This document shows positions 6,107 through 15,101 of a DNA stretch of 49,472 bases, in pieces (the first letter of the stretch is position 1; every line of letters starts with the position of its first letter). A program made the translations under genes and the position numbers. Source of the DNA: Clostridia bacterium (GTDB lineage: Bacteria; Bacillota; Clostridia; Christensenellales; Aristaeellaceae); assembly GCA_017936765.1 (NCBI GenBank), contig JAGBEX010000017.1:1-49472 (forward strand), written 5' to 3'. Under the pieces are notes generated by a model. The model saw nothing but the letters and a program-made list of their open reading frames with translations, made no database searches and was not told the DNA's origin.

Positions 6107-6796
6107 ATGGAAAATCTCAATCTGATCTATACCGGCAAGACCAAGAACGTGTATGCCCTGGAAAACGGCAACTGCCTGCTGAAGTTTAAGGACGACTGCA
6201 CCGGCAAGGACGGCGTGTTCGATCCCGGCGAGAACTCTGTGGGCCTGACCATCGAGGGCGTGGGCGATGTGAACCTGCGTATGTCCATCTACTTCTTCGA
6301 GAAGATCAACGCCGCCGGCATCTACACCCATTATGTGAATGCCGACCTGAGCAACACCACCATGGAAGTGCTGAAGGCCAAGCCCTTCGGCCACGGCCTG
6401 GAAGTGATCTGCCGCCACAAGGCTGTGGGCAGCTTCATCCGCCGCTATGGCGCTTATATCGAGTCCGGCGCCGACCTGCCCGCCTACGTGGAAATGACCT
6501 TCAAGGACGACGCGAAGGGCGATCCCCTGGTGACCAAGGATGCCCTGGCCGCCCTGGGCGTGATGACCGAGGAGCAGTACGACACCATTAAGGACATGAC
6601 CCAGAAGATCACCCAGATCGTGGCTGACGACCTGAAGGAGAAGGGCCTGGTCCTCTACGACATCAAGTTCGAGTACGGCTACGATGCCGACGGCAAGGTG
6701 ATGCTGATCGACGAGATCGCCTCCGGCAACATGCGCGTGTACAAGGACGGCGAGTACATCGACCCCATGACCCTCAGCAAGCTCTTCTTTGCCTAA
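6107..6796 (+). CDS. purC: Phosphoribosylaminoimidazole-succinocarboxamide synthase
   Basis: A 229-aa SAICAR synthetase, near the usual ~235. It joins aspartate to CAIR using ATP in purine synthesis. Family signs are the start [15 protein letters not shown], the [12 protein letters not shown] [11 protein letters not shown] loop, [26 protein letters not shown], and [22 protein letters not shown] for the ATP/Mg site. I use ATG 6107, with GGAGAGG nearby; the upstream in-frame ATG at 5996 lies before the promoter. It is monocistronic with its own promoter and terminator, away from other pur genes. Confidence 0.95.
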   Translation: MENLNLIYTGKTKNVYALENGNCLLKFKDDCTGKDGVFDPGENSVGLTIEGVGDVNLRMSIYFFEKINAAGIYTHYVNADLSNTTMEVLKAKPFGHGLEVICRHKAVGSFIRRYGAYIESGADLPAYVEMTFKDDAKGDPLVTKDALAALGVMTEEQYDTIKDMTQKITQIVADDLKEKGLVLYDIKFEYGYDADGKVMLIDEIASGNMRVYKDGEYIDPMTLSKLFFA

Positions 6797-6803
6797 GAAC
6801 ATG

Positions 6804-6833
6804 AAAAAAGGCGGCTCCGGCCGCCTTTTTTTC
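6804..6833 (+). terminator. purC terminator
   Basis: AAGGCGGC (6808-6815) and GCCGCCTT (6820-6827) form a stem with an A-tract before it and seven T residues after it. Confidence 0.9.
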
Positions 6834-6846
6834 GTATTCACTTTGT

Positions 6847-6988
6847 CTTGGCTCCCCCTCTGGGGGAGCTGTCGCCGTCAGGCGACTGAGAGGGCTGCGT
6901 TGCTTGCTTCGCACATCATGGTTGAAAGACGAGAACAGCCCTCTCAGTCAGCGCAAGCGCTGCCAGCTCTTCCGGAGGGAGAGCCAAG
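6847..6988. repeat. MITE-like palindromic repeat, copy A
   Basis: The left end starts CTTGGCTCCCCCTCTGGGGG and continues to GACTGAGAGGGCTG. The right end is its approximate inverse (CAGCCCTCTCAGTCAGC to GGAGAGCCAAG). About 38 unrelated bases separate the ~50-base inverted arms. Each arm itself folds into small hairpins. Copy B is at 26624-26785 and a half copy at 30472-30524. There is no coding capacity, so this looks like a non-autonomous mobile or REP-type element. Confidence 0.7.
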
Positions 6989-7017
6989 GTCGCCGCCTAC
7001 GGGTGCGCACTTACATA

Positions 7018-7065
7018 AAGGCTCCCTTGTGTAAAGGGAGCTGCCCCGAAGGGGCCGAGAGATTG
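7018..7065. repeat. Related short palindromic repeat
   Basis: GCTCCCTT (7021-7028) pairs with AAGGGAGC (7034-7041), and CCCC/GGGG around GAA follows. The design (CTCCC hairpin, GC hairpin, then GAGAG) matches one arm of the MITE-like repeats in diverged form. Together with copy A it fills the 6834-7093 gap, which has no gene. Confidence 0.5.
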
Positions 7066-7093
7066 GCTGCGGCAGGATTACGCAATTGTGAAG

Positions 7094-7588
7094 TTACACC
7101 TTCAACCTCATGAACACCCTCGGCCGTCCATCATAGATATCCTTCTGCGCCACCCGCTCATAGCCCGCCTTTTCAAAGGAGGACAGGCTGGGGACGTTCT
7201 CCGGATCCACCGTGGCGTAGATGGTCTTGTAGCCCAGGTTGCGCGCCCGGTGCAGAAAGGCGCTCTGGATGCCCTGGCGCTGGTAGTCCAGGGAGACCAT
7301 CACGTCCTCGTAGTTCAGGCTGTCCGGGTCGCTCTGGCCGATCTGCGCCGCGTAGCCGCCGTGGTGCGCCATGCGGGCAGGCACCAGGATATTCATGGCC
7401 ACCAGCCGCTCCCCTTCCCAGATGCCCACCGCGTTGCCCGCCCTGGCCTGGTCGGCCAGTTCCTCCTGGGTGCTGCCATAATACCAGCGGGGATCGGGCA
7501 GGTGTGCAAACATCTCCTGCATCAGGGCATACATGGCAGGCGCGTCTGCCTCTGTGAGGGTCACCATGCGGGAAAGCCAGTCGGTCAT
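7094..7588 (-). CDS. GNAT-family N-acetyltransferase
   Basis: A 164-aa single-domain GNAT protein; such enzymes move an acetyl group from acetyl-CoA to an amine. Residues ~92-106 (EDVMVSLDYQRQGIQ) hold the acetyl-CoA pyrophosphate loop in the form YQRQGI, near the usual R/Q-x-x-G-x-G/A. The later ENVPSLSSFEKAGYERV is the typical 'N-xx-S-xx-F-EK-GF' motif. GGAGGTGA precedes the ATG. The substrate cannot be read from sequence. It is divergent from the HAD gene. Confidence 0.8.
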   Translation of the reverse strand: MTDWLSRMVTLTEADAPAMYALMQEMFAHLPDPRWYYGSTQEELADQARAGNAVGIWEGERLVAMNILVPARMAHHGGYAAQIGQSDPDSLNYEDVMVSLDYQRQGIQSAFLHRARNLGYKTIYATVDPENVPSLSSFEKAGYERVAQKDIYDGRPRVFMRLKV

Positions 7589-7649
7589 AAGTCACCTCCG
7601 AAAGTTGCTGATCAATGTATTCTATCAGTATATTCTCATTCCCTTTTTC

Positions 7650-7678
7650 TTGACAGCATTCTTCCAGCAGGGTATCAT
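7650..7678 (+). promoter_or_regulatory. Sigma-A promoter
   Basis: TTGACA (7650-7655), 17 bases, TATCAT (7673-7678). It is placed to drive the HAD, P-type ATPase, ROK, DUF3842 and DUF3237 operon. Confidence 0.75.
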
Positions 7679-7698
7679 GGTGGATAGAATGGAGGTTT

Positions 7699-8334
7699 AT
7701 GCCAATGACCATCTTCTGGGACTGGAACGGTACCCTGGTAGACGATGTGGATACCGTGGTGAAGATCAACAACCAGGTCTTCGCCCAGCATGGCTATCCC
7801 CCCACCACCGCCGAGGAATACCGGCGGCTGTTCCGCTTTCCCGTGATCGAGTATTACCGCGACCTGGGCGTGACGGACGAGGATTTCCGCCTCATCGCCA
7901 AGGAATGGAACGAGGGTTTTGTGGCCGCCTTCCCCCAGGTGCCGCTGAAAAAGGACGTACCCGAGACCCTGCGCCGCTTCCACGAGGCAGGCTTTCAGCA
8001 GGTGATCATCTCCGCCTCCCAGCAGGATCAGTTGCGGGCGCAGGTGAAGCAGTTCCCCGAACTGGACGGTGTGTTCGACGAGGTGCTGGGGCTTGGCAAT
8101 GTATATGCCGTGAGCAAGGTGCAGCTGGCCAAAGACTACCTGGCCCGCAGCGGCGTGGATCCTGCCCAGGCGCTGTTCATTGGCGATACCACCCACGATG
8201 CAGAGGTGGCCGCTGCCATTGGCTGCCCCTGCCGGCTGATCTCCGGCGGGCATCAGATGGACGCGGTGCTTTTCACCGCCCAGGTGCCTGTGCTGCAAAG
8301 CCTGACCCAGCTCTACCCCGAGCTGAACGTGTGA
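7699..8334 (+). CDS. HAD-family hydrolase, phosphoglycolate phosphatase-like
   Basis: A 211-aa haloacid dehalogenase-type phosphatase with a helical cap. Motif I is FWDWNGTLVDD with the nucleophile Asp and acid Asp as in D-x-[N/D]-G-T. Motif II is VIISAS, and motif IV is FIGDTTHDAEVA. It most resembles Gph-like phosphatases; the substrate is not defined. ATG 7699 is three bases after GGAGG, while the second ATG at 7705 has a better 9-base gap, so the true protein may be two residues shorter. First gene of a likely five-gene operon. Confidence 0.85.
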   Translation: MPMTIFWDWNGTLVDDVDTVVKINNQVFAQHGYPPTTAEEYRRLFRFPVIEYYRDLGVTDEDFRLIAKEWNEGFVAAFPQVPLKKDVPETLRRFHEAGFQQVIISASQQDQLRAQVKQFPELDGVFDEVLGLGNVYAVSKVQLAKDYLARSGVDPAQALFIGDTTHDAEVAAAIGCPCRLISGGHQMDAVLFTAQVPVLQSLTQLYPELNV

Positions 8335-8345
8335 CGGGAGGATCT

Positions 8346-10721
8346 ATGCAAGACGAGCTTACCATACCCCAAGGGCTGCCGGAGGATTTCACCCCCACCC
8401 CGGCGGGCGGGCTTTCCACCCAGGAGGCGCAGCACCGCCGGGAGAATGGCTTGGGCAATGCCTCCAAGGTGGACGACGGCAAGACCCTTTGGACGATCCT
8501 CCGGGAAAACCTGTTCACCCTGTTCAATCTTCTGAACCTGTGCCTGGCGCTGGCGCTATTGGCCGTGGGCAGCTACCGCAATATGCTGTTCATGGGCGTG
8601 GTGGTGTCCAACACGCTTATTGGCACCATTCAGGAGCTGCGCGCCCGGCACACCATCCGCAAGCTGCAGGTGCTGAATGCCCCCGTTGTCCATGTGCTGC
8701 GGGATGGCGCCGAGCAGGAATGCTCCCCCGATGACCTGGTGCTGGGGGATCTGGTGATCCTCCGCGCCGGGGATCAGGTCTGTGCCGACGCCATTGTGCT
8801 GGAGGGCAGCGGCGCAGCCAACGAGTCCCTGCTTACCGGCGAGAGCCATGCGGTGATGAAGCACCAGCATGACTGGCTCATGTCCGGCAGCTATATCACC
8901 GAGGGGCGCTTTACCGCCCAGCTGCAGCGCGTGGGCGATCACAGCTATGCCAACCAGCTCACCCGCGCCGCCAGGAAGATCAAGCGCCCCAAGTCCGCCC
9001 TGATGACCGACCTGAACAAGCTGCTCAAGCTGGTCAGCGCCATTCTTTTGCCCCTGGGCATCCTTTTGTTCTGCAAGCAGTTCTTCCTGGCGGGGGATCC
9101 CCTCACCCAGACGGTTCCCTCCACGGTGGCCGCCATGCTGGGCATGATCCCCGAGGGGCTGATCCTGCTCACCAGCGTGGCCATGGCCGTGGGCGTGGTG
9201 AAGCTGGGCAAGCATGATACCCTGGTGCAGGAGCTGTACGGCATCGAGACCCTTGCCCGCGCCGACGTGCTGTGCCTGGACAAGACCGGCACCATCACCA
9301 CCGGGGAGATGACGGTGGACAAGCTCCTTCCCCTGGACGGGGACGAAGAGAGCTTCGCCGCTGCCCTGTCCCGCTTCTTAGGCGGCTTTGAAATGACCTC
9401 CGGCACCCTGAAGGCCCTGGCTGACCGGGTGACCCCCGGCACCGAAGCGCCCCTGGCGGTGCTGCCCTTCTCCTCCCAGCGGAAGAAATCCGCCGCCTCC
9501 TTTGCCGATGGCACCACCCTGATCCTGGGCGCACCCGCCATGGTGCTGGGCGACCAGTACACCGGCGATGTGCTGCGCCTGGCCGAGCTGGAGGCTGCTT
9601 CTGGCGGCCGCGTGCTGGTGCTGGCGGAGGCCGAGGGTTGCGTGACCGAGACCGATGCGCCCCCGGTGAAGCGCACCCTGGGGCTGATCATCCTCTCCGA
9701 TACCCTGCGCACCAACGCCGCCGAGACCCTGCGCTATTTCCAGCAGCAGGGCGTGACGGTGAAGGTGATCTCCGGCGACCACCCGCAAACGGTGTCCGCC
9801 ATTGCCCAGCGGGTGGAGCTGCCCGGCTGGGACAAGTGGGTGGACGCCTCCACCCTCACCACCGAGGAAGCCATTCAGGAGGCCTGTGAGCGCTACACGG
9901 TGTTTGGCCGGGTCAGCCCCGGGCAGAAAAAGCAGCTGGTGAATGCCCTGAAGGCCGCCGGACACAGCGTGGCCATGACCGGCGACGGCGTGAACGACAT
10001 CCCCGCCCTGAAGGCTGCGGACTGCTTCATCGCCATGGCTGGCGGTTCCGATGCCGCCAAGCACGCCGCCCAGCTCACCCTGCTCACCGATGATTTTGCC
10101 TGCCTGCCCCTGGTGGTGGGCGAAGGCCGAAGGGTGATCAACAACATCACCCGCGCCGCCTCCCTTTTCCTGGTGAAAACGCTGTATTCCTTTGCCCTGA
10201 GCGTGTTGATGCTGCTGCTCCCGGTGTCCTATCCCTTCCAGCCCATCCAGCTGACCTTCGTCAGCACGCTGACCATCGGCACGCCCTCCTTCTTCCTGGC
10301 GCTGGAGCCCAACCGGGAACGCATCCGCGGCTCCTTCCTGGAAACGGTGCTGACCCGCGCCATCCCCGGCGCGGCGGCGGTGGCGCTGTGTGCAGCGCTG
10401 GCCATGGCCGGGGAGCATCTGGGCTGGACGCCCGCCATCTGCTCCACGCTGGCCACGCTTTCCGCCGGGGGCATCGGGCTGATGGTGCTGGCCACGGTGT
10501 GCTATCCCTTCTCCCCCATGCGGGCAGGGCTGATGGCCGCCATGCTCACCGGCTTTGTGCTGGGGACGCTGCTGCTGGGCGAACTGTTCTTCTTTGAAAC
10601 GCTGACTGCTATGCAGCTGCTGGCCCTGCTTGGCCTTTATGCCCTGGGCGCAGCGATCCTTTTCGCCATGCGCTGGCTTTTGCGCAGGCGCATCAACCAT
10701 GATCATCAGGCACAGGCCTGA
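8346..10721 (+). CDS. Cation-transporting P-type ATPase
   Basis: A 791-aa membrane pump. In order: an N-terminal segment, the first membrane helices, the actuator motif NESLLTGESHAV, the M4 motif MIPEGLILLTSVAMAVG, the phosphorylation site CLDKTGTITTGEM with Asp312, the hinge MTGDGVNDIPALKAADC near residue 545, and further helices to the end. There is no N-terminal heavy-metal domain and no CPC motif in M4. The PEGL motif and length suit a P2/P3-like Ca2+/Mg2+ or related pump; the ion is not assigned. ATG 8346 follows GGGAGGA. An in-frame extension upstream overlaps the HAD gene and is not coding. Confidence 0.9.
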   Translation: MQDELTIPQGLPEDFTPTPAGGLSTQEAQHRRENGLGNASKVDDGKTLWTILRENLFTLFNLLNLCLALALLAVGSYRNMLFMGVVVSNTLIGTIQELRARHTIRKLQVLNAPVVHVLRDGAEQECSPDDLVLGDLVILRAGDQVCADAIVLEGSGAANESLLTGESHAVMKHQHDWLMSGSYITEGRFTAQLQRVGDHSYANQLTRAARKIKRPKSALMTDLNKLLKLVSAILLPLGILLFCKQFFLAGDPLTQTVPSTVAAMLGMIPEGLILLTSVAMAVGVVKLGKHDTLVQELYGIETLARADVLCLDKTGTITTGEMTVDKLLPLDGDEESFAAALSRFLGGFEMTSGTLKALADRVTPGTEAPLAVLPFSSQRKKSAASFADGTTLILGAPAMVLGDQYTGDVLRLAELEAASGGRVLVLAEAEGCVTETDAPPVKRTLGLIILSDTLRTNAAETLRYFQQQGVTVKVISGDHPQTVSAIAQRVELPGWDKWVDASTLTTEEAIQEACERYTVFGRVSPGQKKQLVNALKAAGHSVAMTGDGVNDIPALKAADCFIAMAGGSDAAKHAAQLTLLTDDFACLPLVVGEGRRVINNITRAASLFLVKTLYSFALSVLMLLLPVSYPFQPIQLTFVSTLTIGTPSFFLALEPNRERIRGSFLETVLTRAIPGAAAVALCAALAMAGEHLGWTPAICSTLATLSAGGIGLMVLATVCYPFSPMRAGLMAAMLTGFVLGTLLLGELFFFETLTAMQLLALLGLYALGAAILFAMRWLLRRRINHDHQAQA

Positions 10722-10737
10722 AAGTGAGGTGCATCCC

Positions 10738-11616
10738 ATGCGATTTGGCGCCCTGGAGGCAGGCGGCACGAAGATGGTGCTTTCCCTGCTGGATGAAAAC
10801 GGAACCATGCTGGAGCGCTGCTCCATCCCCACCGAGACCCCGGAGATCACCATGCCCGCCATGATCGATTTCTTCCGCGCCCATCCGGTGGACGCGCTGG
10901 GCATCGGCTGCTTCGGCCCCCTGGACCTGAACCCGCAATCCCCCACCTATGGCAGCATCACTGCCACCCCCAAGCTGGCCTGGCGGAATTACCCCATCCT
11001 GCGGGAGTTTGAAAAAGCGCTGGGCATCCCGGTGAAGATCGACACCGATGTGAACGGCGCTGCCCTGGCCGAAGCCCGCCTGGGCGCTGCCAAGGGACTG
11101 GGCAGCTGCCTGTACGTCACCATTGGCACGGGCATTGGCGGCGGCGTGATCATCGCCGGGCAGCCGGTGCATGGCCTTGTCCACCCGGAGGTGGGCCATC
11201 AGGTGATGATGGCCGCGGCCAACGACCCCACCCCCGATGGCTTCTGCCCCTATCACAAGCATTGCCTGGAGGGACTGGCGGCAGGCCCGGCCATCGGCAA
11301 GCGGTGGAACACCCCCGCCCCGGAGCTTCCCCCGGAGCATCCCGCCTGGGACGTGGAGACCACCTACCTGGCCCAGATGTGCCACAATGCCATCATGAGC
11401 TTCTCCCCGGAGAAGATCATCCTGGGCGGCGGCGTGATGCAACAAATGTTCCTCTTCCCCATCATCCGCCGCAAAACGGTGGAGCTGCTCTCCGGCTACC
11501 TCTGCCATGAGGTGGTGGAGCGCGGCCTGGAGGACTACATCGTTCCTCCGGGACTGGGCGTGAACAGCGGCGTGATGGGTGCATTCCTCTTGGCAAAGGA
11601 GGCCTTGGAGGCATGA
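10738..11616 (+). CDS. ROK-family sugar kinase, fructokinase type
   Basis: A 292-aa ROK kinase that phosphorylates a hexose with ATP, fructose being most likely. Visible are the N-terminal ALEAGGTKMVLSL phosphate loop, DTDVNGAALAEA with the catalytic Asp, TIGTGIGGGVI, the zinc site built from PEVGHQ and FCPYHKHCLEGLAAGPA, and EKIILGGGVMQQ. The HxCxxHxxC-like zinc cluster with the LEGLAAG text marks the ScrK/GmuE branch. It starts at ATG 10738 after GTGAGGTG, 16 bases past the ATPase stop, and overlaps the next gene by 4 bases. Confidence 0.88.
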   Translation: MRFGALEAGGTKMVLSLLDENGTMLERCSIPTETPEITMPAMIDFFRAHPVDALGIGCFGPLDLNPQSPTYGSITATPKLAWRNYPILREFEKALGIPVKIDTDVNGAALAEARLGAAKGLGSCLYVTIGTGIGGGVIIAGQPVHGLVHPEVGHQVMMAAANDPTPDGFCPYHKHCLEGLAAGPAIGKRWNTPAPELPPEHPAWDVETTYLAQMCHNAIMSFSPEKIILGGGVMQQMFLFPIIRRKTVELLSGYLCHEVVERGLEDYIVPPGLGVNSGVMGAFLLAKEALEA

Positions 11617-12029
11617 AGGTCATTGTGATCGACGCCCAGGGCGGCGGCATGGGCAAGCAGCTCATCGAGCAGCTCAAGCGCGTCCTGCCCCAGCAGAAGC
11701 TCATCGCCGTGGGTACCAACGCCCTGGCCACCGCCGCCATGCTGCGGGCCGGAGCCGATCAGGGCGCCACGGGCGAAAACGCCATCCGCGTCTGCGCTGC
11801 CCAGGCAGACCTGATCCTCGGCCCCATGGGCATCGTGCTGTGCGATGCCATGCTGGGGGAGATCACCGCCGAGATGGCGCTGGCCATTGGCCGCAGCCCC
11901 GCCCACAAGATCCTGGTGCCGGTGAGCCGCTGCCAGGTCACCGTGGCAGGCGTTCCTGCCATGACCATGGCCGAGGCCATCGACGCCGCCGTGCAGGAAG
12001 CGGCAGCGCTCATCCGCGGCGCAGAATAA
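11613..12029 (+). CDS. DUF3842 family protein
   Basis: A 138-aa protein matching DUF3842 by eye: VIVIDAQGGGMGKQLIEQL at the start, GTNALATAAMLRAGAD in the middle, and NAIRVCAAQADLILGPMGIVLCDAMLGEIT. The glycine-rich first loop looks like a nucleotide- or phosphate-binding turn in a Rossmann-like fold. Function is not known. Its ATG overlaps the kinase stop (ATGA), so the two are translationally coupled. Confidence 0.75.
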   Translation: MKVIVIDAQGGGMGKQLIEQLKRVLPQQKLIAVGTNALATAAMLRAGADQGATGENAIRVCAAQADLILGPMGIVLCDAMLGEITAEMALAIGRSPAHKILVPVSRCQVTVAGVPAMTMAEAIDAAVQEAAALIRGAE

Positions 12030-12039
12030 GGAGGGTACC

Positions 12040-12417
12040 ATGCAGGAGCTGTTTTCCATCCACGTGATCCTGACCCAGACCCACACCGTGCAAAGCCCCA
12101 AGGGGCAGGTCAGCATGGTGCTGTTTGAGGGCAGCTGCGATTGCGATTTCTTCCACGGGCGCATCCTGCCCGGCGGCGTGGACACCCAGCGGGACGGCAC
12201 GCTGTCTGCCCGGTATATGCTGGAGGGCGTGGACGATGCAGGCACCCCCACCCGCATCTTTATCGAGAACAACGGTGCCTGGAACGCTGACGGCAGCTGC
12301 ACCACCCACCCCATGATCCGCACCGATAACCCCCGCCTTGCCTGGCTGGAGGAGGCTGCCCTCACCGGCGGCATCACCGGGCATGAAACGGGCGTGGACA
12401 TCCATTTTTACGAATAA
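12040..12417 (+). CDS. DUF3237-like protein
   Basis: A 125-aa beta-rich protein. GGVDTQRDGTLSARYMLEGVDDAGTP, RIFIENNG and RLAWLEEAALTG follow the DUF3237 pattern, a small barrel family often near carbohydrate or lactone metabolism. No catalytic residues can be assigned. AAGGAGG precedes ATG 12040. Last gene of the operon, ended by a strong terminator. Confidence 0.65.
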   Translation: MQELFSIHVILTQTHTVQSPKGQVSMVLFEGSCDCDFFHGRILPGGVDTQRDGTLSARYMLEGVDDAGTPTRIFIENNGAWNADGSCTTHPMIRTDNPRLAWLEEAALTGGITGHETGVDIHFYE

Positions 12418-12422
12418 ACAAG

Positions 12423-12455
12423 CAACTCCCCGGAACGGAATGTTCCGGGGAGTTG
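12423..12455. terminator. Bidirectional terminator
   Basis: CAACTCCCCGGAAC (12423-12436) and GTTCCGGGGAGTTG (12442-12455) form a perfect 14-bp stem around five bases. It lies between convergent genes and serves both. Confidence 0.85.
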
Positions 12456-12459
12456 TCGT

Positions 12460-13563
12460 TTATTTCACTTTGGCAAAGATCATCCTGCCCGCGCTGGTCT
12501 GCATCACATTGCCCACCACCACGGTGGCGGTTTCGCCCAGCAGCCTGCGGCCGCCGTCCACCACGATCATGGTGCCATCGGGCATATAGGCCACGCCCTG
12601 GCCGGGTTCCTTGCCTTCCTTCACGATCTGCACGGCGATCTCCTCACCCTGCACCACGCTGGTGCGCAGGGCGGCGGTCAGCTCGTTCAGGTTCCAGGCG
12701 GTCACGCCCGCCACCGCAGCGGCCTTTTGCAGGCTGCCGTCGCAGGTGATCACCACACCTTCGGTCTCCTGGGCCAGGCGCAGAAGCTTGATGTCCGCAC
12801 CGGGCAGGTCGTCGTAGTCCGTTTCGTCCATGCGCAGGCGCAGCTTGCCATCGGCTTTCAGCTTCTCCAGGATATCCAGACCACGCTTGCCGCGGCTGCG
12901 CTTGATGGCGTCCGCCGAATCGGCAATGTGCATCAGCTCGTTAAGAATGAAGCCCGCAACCACGACCTCCCCTTCGATAAAGCCCGCCCGGCACACGTCC
13001 AGGATGCGGCCGTCGATCAGCGCGGAGGTATCCAGCAGCTTGGGACGCAGGCGGGGTTCCTCGTCGCTCTTGCGGTGGCGGCGGGACAGCTTGCCCGGCA
13101 TCCGCTCCAGCAGGGTGGTCACGTCAGCGGCGCGCTTCCAGCCGATGGTGAGGCCGGTGACGCCCAGCACCACAAAGGTGATGGCCGCCAGCACCGTGGT
13201 GAACATACTCTCGCCCATAAAGGTGAAGATCTGCGACACCAGCGCGGCAATGAGCAGCCCGGCGATCAGCCCGCTGGTGCAGCTCACCACCTGGCCGAAG
13301 CTCATGCGATCCAGGTGCTTTTCCAGGGTGGAGGCGCCCTCCACGCACAGCTTGATGATCTTAGGGCTGAGCAGATAAAAGATCGCCCCAAACACCGCCG
13401 CCGTGCCGATATAGGCCAGCACCAGCAGCCCCAGGGGCATGGTGGCGCCGGGGTTCACCAGGCGCTGCACCTGCGTGGCGCCCAGGGTCAGCGCCACGCC
13501 CAGTCCCGCACCCAGCAGAGCGATCAGCCCCCGCAGCAGCTGCTGGATCACTTTCGATTTCAT
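12460..13563 (-). CDS. PIN/TRAM-domain membrane protein, YacL-like
   Basis: A 367-aa protein with three parts. Residues 1 to ~145 contain several membrane helices in pairs. The PIN nuclease domain follows, with LLDTSALIDGRI, VAGFILNELMHIADS, GLDILEKLK and ITCDGSLQKAAA supplying the acidic cluster. The TRAM-type barrel at the end reads GQGVAYMPDGTMIVVDGGR. This is the architecture of Bacillus YacL, whose cellular job is unclear but likely involves RNA. It follows radA on the same strand; in many Firmicutes disA sits between, and it is absent here. ATG 13563 is 13 bases from GAGGAG, and a TTG one codon earlier is an alternative. Confidence 0.85.
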   Translation of the reverse strand: MKSKVIQQLLRGLIALLGAGLGVALTLGATQVQRLVNPGATMPLGLLVLAYIGTAAVFGAIFYLLSPKIIKLCVEGASTLEKHLDRMSFGQVVSCTSGLIAGLLIAALVSQIFTFMGESMFTTVLAAITFVVLGVTGLTIGWKRAADVTTLLERMPGKLSRRHRKSDEEPRLRPKLLDTSALIDGRILDVCRAGFIEGEVVVAGFILNELMHIADSADAIKRSRGKRGLDILEKLKADGKLRLRMDETDYDDLPGADIKLLRLAQETEGVVITCDGSLQKAAAVAGVTAWNLNELTAALRTSVVQGEEIAVQIVKEGKEPGQGVAYMPDGTMIVVDGGRRLLGETATVVVGNVMQTSAGRMIFAKVK

Positions 13564-13583
13564 CAAATAAAGTCAACTCCTCG

Positions 13584-14948
13584 TCAAAACAGCACGCTCA
13601 GCGCCTGCATCACCGTGTCCACGCCCAACAGCTTCACGCCCTCGGGCGGGGTGAGGCGGCGCATATTCTCCTTGGGGATCATAATGGTGTTGAAGCCCAG
13701 GCGCTGGCACTCGGCAATGCGGCGCTCGCATTGGGGAATGGCGCGCACCTCGCCTGCCAGACCCACCTCGCCCATCACGGCTACGTCTGCACCCACGCTT
13801 TCATCCCGCAGGGAGGAGGCCACCGCCACGCACAGGGCAAGATCGGCCGCGGGTTCGGAAAGCTCCAGGCCGCCAGCCACATTGATGTACACATCCTGGT
13901 TATAGGTCTTCTGTCCGGCGCGCTTTTCCAGCACCGCCAGCAGCAGCGCCACGCGGCCGGTATCCGCGCCGCCCACCGTGCGCCGGGGCGTACCGAAATA
14001 GCTCTGGGAGGTCAGCGCCTGCACGTCGCAGAGCAGGGGACGGGAACCCTCCAGCCCGCAGAACACCACGGAGCCGCTGGCACCCTTGGCGCGGTGACTG
14101 AGCAACTGCTCGCTGGGGTTTTGCACCACCTGCATACCCTTGTCCGTCATCTGGAACACGCCCAGCTCGTTCACCGAGCCATAGCGATTTTTCACCGCCC
14201 GCAGCAGGCGGTATTCCTGCTGGCGGTCGCCCTCGAAATACAGCACCACGTCCACCATATGCTCCAGCATACGGGGGCCGGCAATGGCGCCCTCCTTGGT
14301 CACATGACCCACCAGGAAGATGGCTGTGCCGCTCTCCTTGGCCAGGCGCATGAGCAAACTGGTGCTTTCGCGAATTTGACTCACGCTGCCGGGGGCAGAG
14401 GCCATTTCCGGCCGGTACATGGTCTGGATGGAGTCTACCACCGCCACGTCGGGCTGAATCTCCTTCAGCTTTTCCTCCACGCCGTCCAGGGAGTTCTCCG
14501 CCAGCACGTAGAGGTTCGGCACGTCGATCTTGAGGCGCTTGGCGCGCAGCTTCAGCTGCTTGGCGGATTCCTCGCCGCTGACATATAGCACCCGCTTGCC
14601 CTTCTGGCACAGATGGGCGCAGACCTGCAACAGCAGCGTGGATTTGCCAATGCCCGGGTCGCCGCCGATGAGCATCAGCCCGCCCTCCACAATGCCGCCG
14701 CCCAGCACCCGGTCAAGCTCGCTGATGCCGGTGGAAATGCGCAGGGTCACATCCTCGGGGATGTCCTTCAAAAGCATGGCCACCGCGCCCGTGCCGGGGC
14801 GCTGCTTGACTGCCTTCACCGGGGCAGCGGCTGCCGCCACGGTTTCCTCCAGGGTGTTCCACGCCCCGCAGCCCGGACATTTGCCGATCCACCGCGACGT
14901 TTCATACCCACAGGCCGTGCAGGCAAACAGGGTCTTATCCTTGGCCAT
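13584..14948 (-). CDS. radA: DNA repair protein RadA
   Basis: A 454-aa RadA/Sms ATPase that helps branch migration in homologous recombination. It shows a C4 zinc finger (Cys10, Cys13, Cys24, Cys27), a Walker A motif GGDPGIGKST near residues 94-103, the VAVVDSIQTMYRP Walker B strand, the RadA signature KNRYG near residue 258, and a Lon-type C-terminal domain with ADVAVMGEVGLAGEVRAI. Length is typical. A promoter and GGAGGTG site precede the ATG; yacL-like follows 20 bases after the stop. Confidence 0.95.
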   Translation of the reverse strand: MAKDKTLFACTACGYETSRWIGKCPGCGAWNTLEETVAAAAAPVKAVKQRPGTGAVAMLLKDIPEDVTLRISTGISELDRVLGGGIVEGGLMLIGGDPGIGKSTLLLQVCAHLCQKGKRVLYVSGEESAKQLKLRAKRLKIDVPNLYVLAENSLDGVEEKLKEIQPDVAVVDSIQTMYRPEMASAPGSVSQIRESTSLLMRLAKESGTAIFLVGHVTKEGAIAGPRMLEHMVDVVLYFEGDRQQEYRLLRAVKNRYGSVNELGVFQMTDKGMQVVQNPSEQLLSHRAKGASGSVVFCGLEGSRPLLCDVQALTSQSYFGTPRRTVGGADTGRVALLLAVLEKRAGQKTYNQDVYINVAGGLELSEPAADLALCVAVASSLRDESVGADVAVMGEVGLAGEVRAIPQCERRIAECQRLGFNTIMIPKENMRRLTPPEGVKLLGVDTVMQALSVLF

Positions 14949-14971
14949 GCTTCCACCTCCAATATTTGTCC

Positions 14972-14980
14972 ATTATACCA
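14972..14980 (-). promoter_or_regulatory. Extended -10 promoter for radA
   Basis: Minus-strand TGGTATAAT (14980-14972) is an extended -10; the -35 region is poor. It is back to back with the promoter at 15036. Confidence 0.55.
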
Positions 14981-15035
14981 CATCTGCCAGTGAAAGAAAA
15001 CCAGTTTTTTCATTGACTTGTAACAAGCGCCGCAC

Positions 15036-15064
15036 TTGTCAATCATCTGCCAAAAGAGTATAAT
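15036..15064 (+). promoter_or_regulatory. Sigma-A promoter of the NAGPA-LRR-lacZ operon
   Basis: TTGTCA (15036-15041), 17 bases, TATAAT (15059-15064). It is the only clear promoter before the four co-directional genes at 15102-21944. Confidence 0.75.
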
Positions 15065-15101
15065 ATAGGCTGCTATTTTATATGGATCGGAGCGAACCGA
15101 C

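Noticed and set aside
7533..8345. N-terminal extension of the P-type ATPase
   Set aside because: The open frame overlaps the HAD gene in another frame; a strong ribosome-binding site marks the start at 8346.
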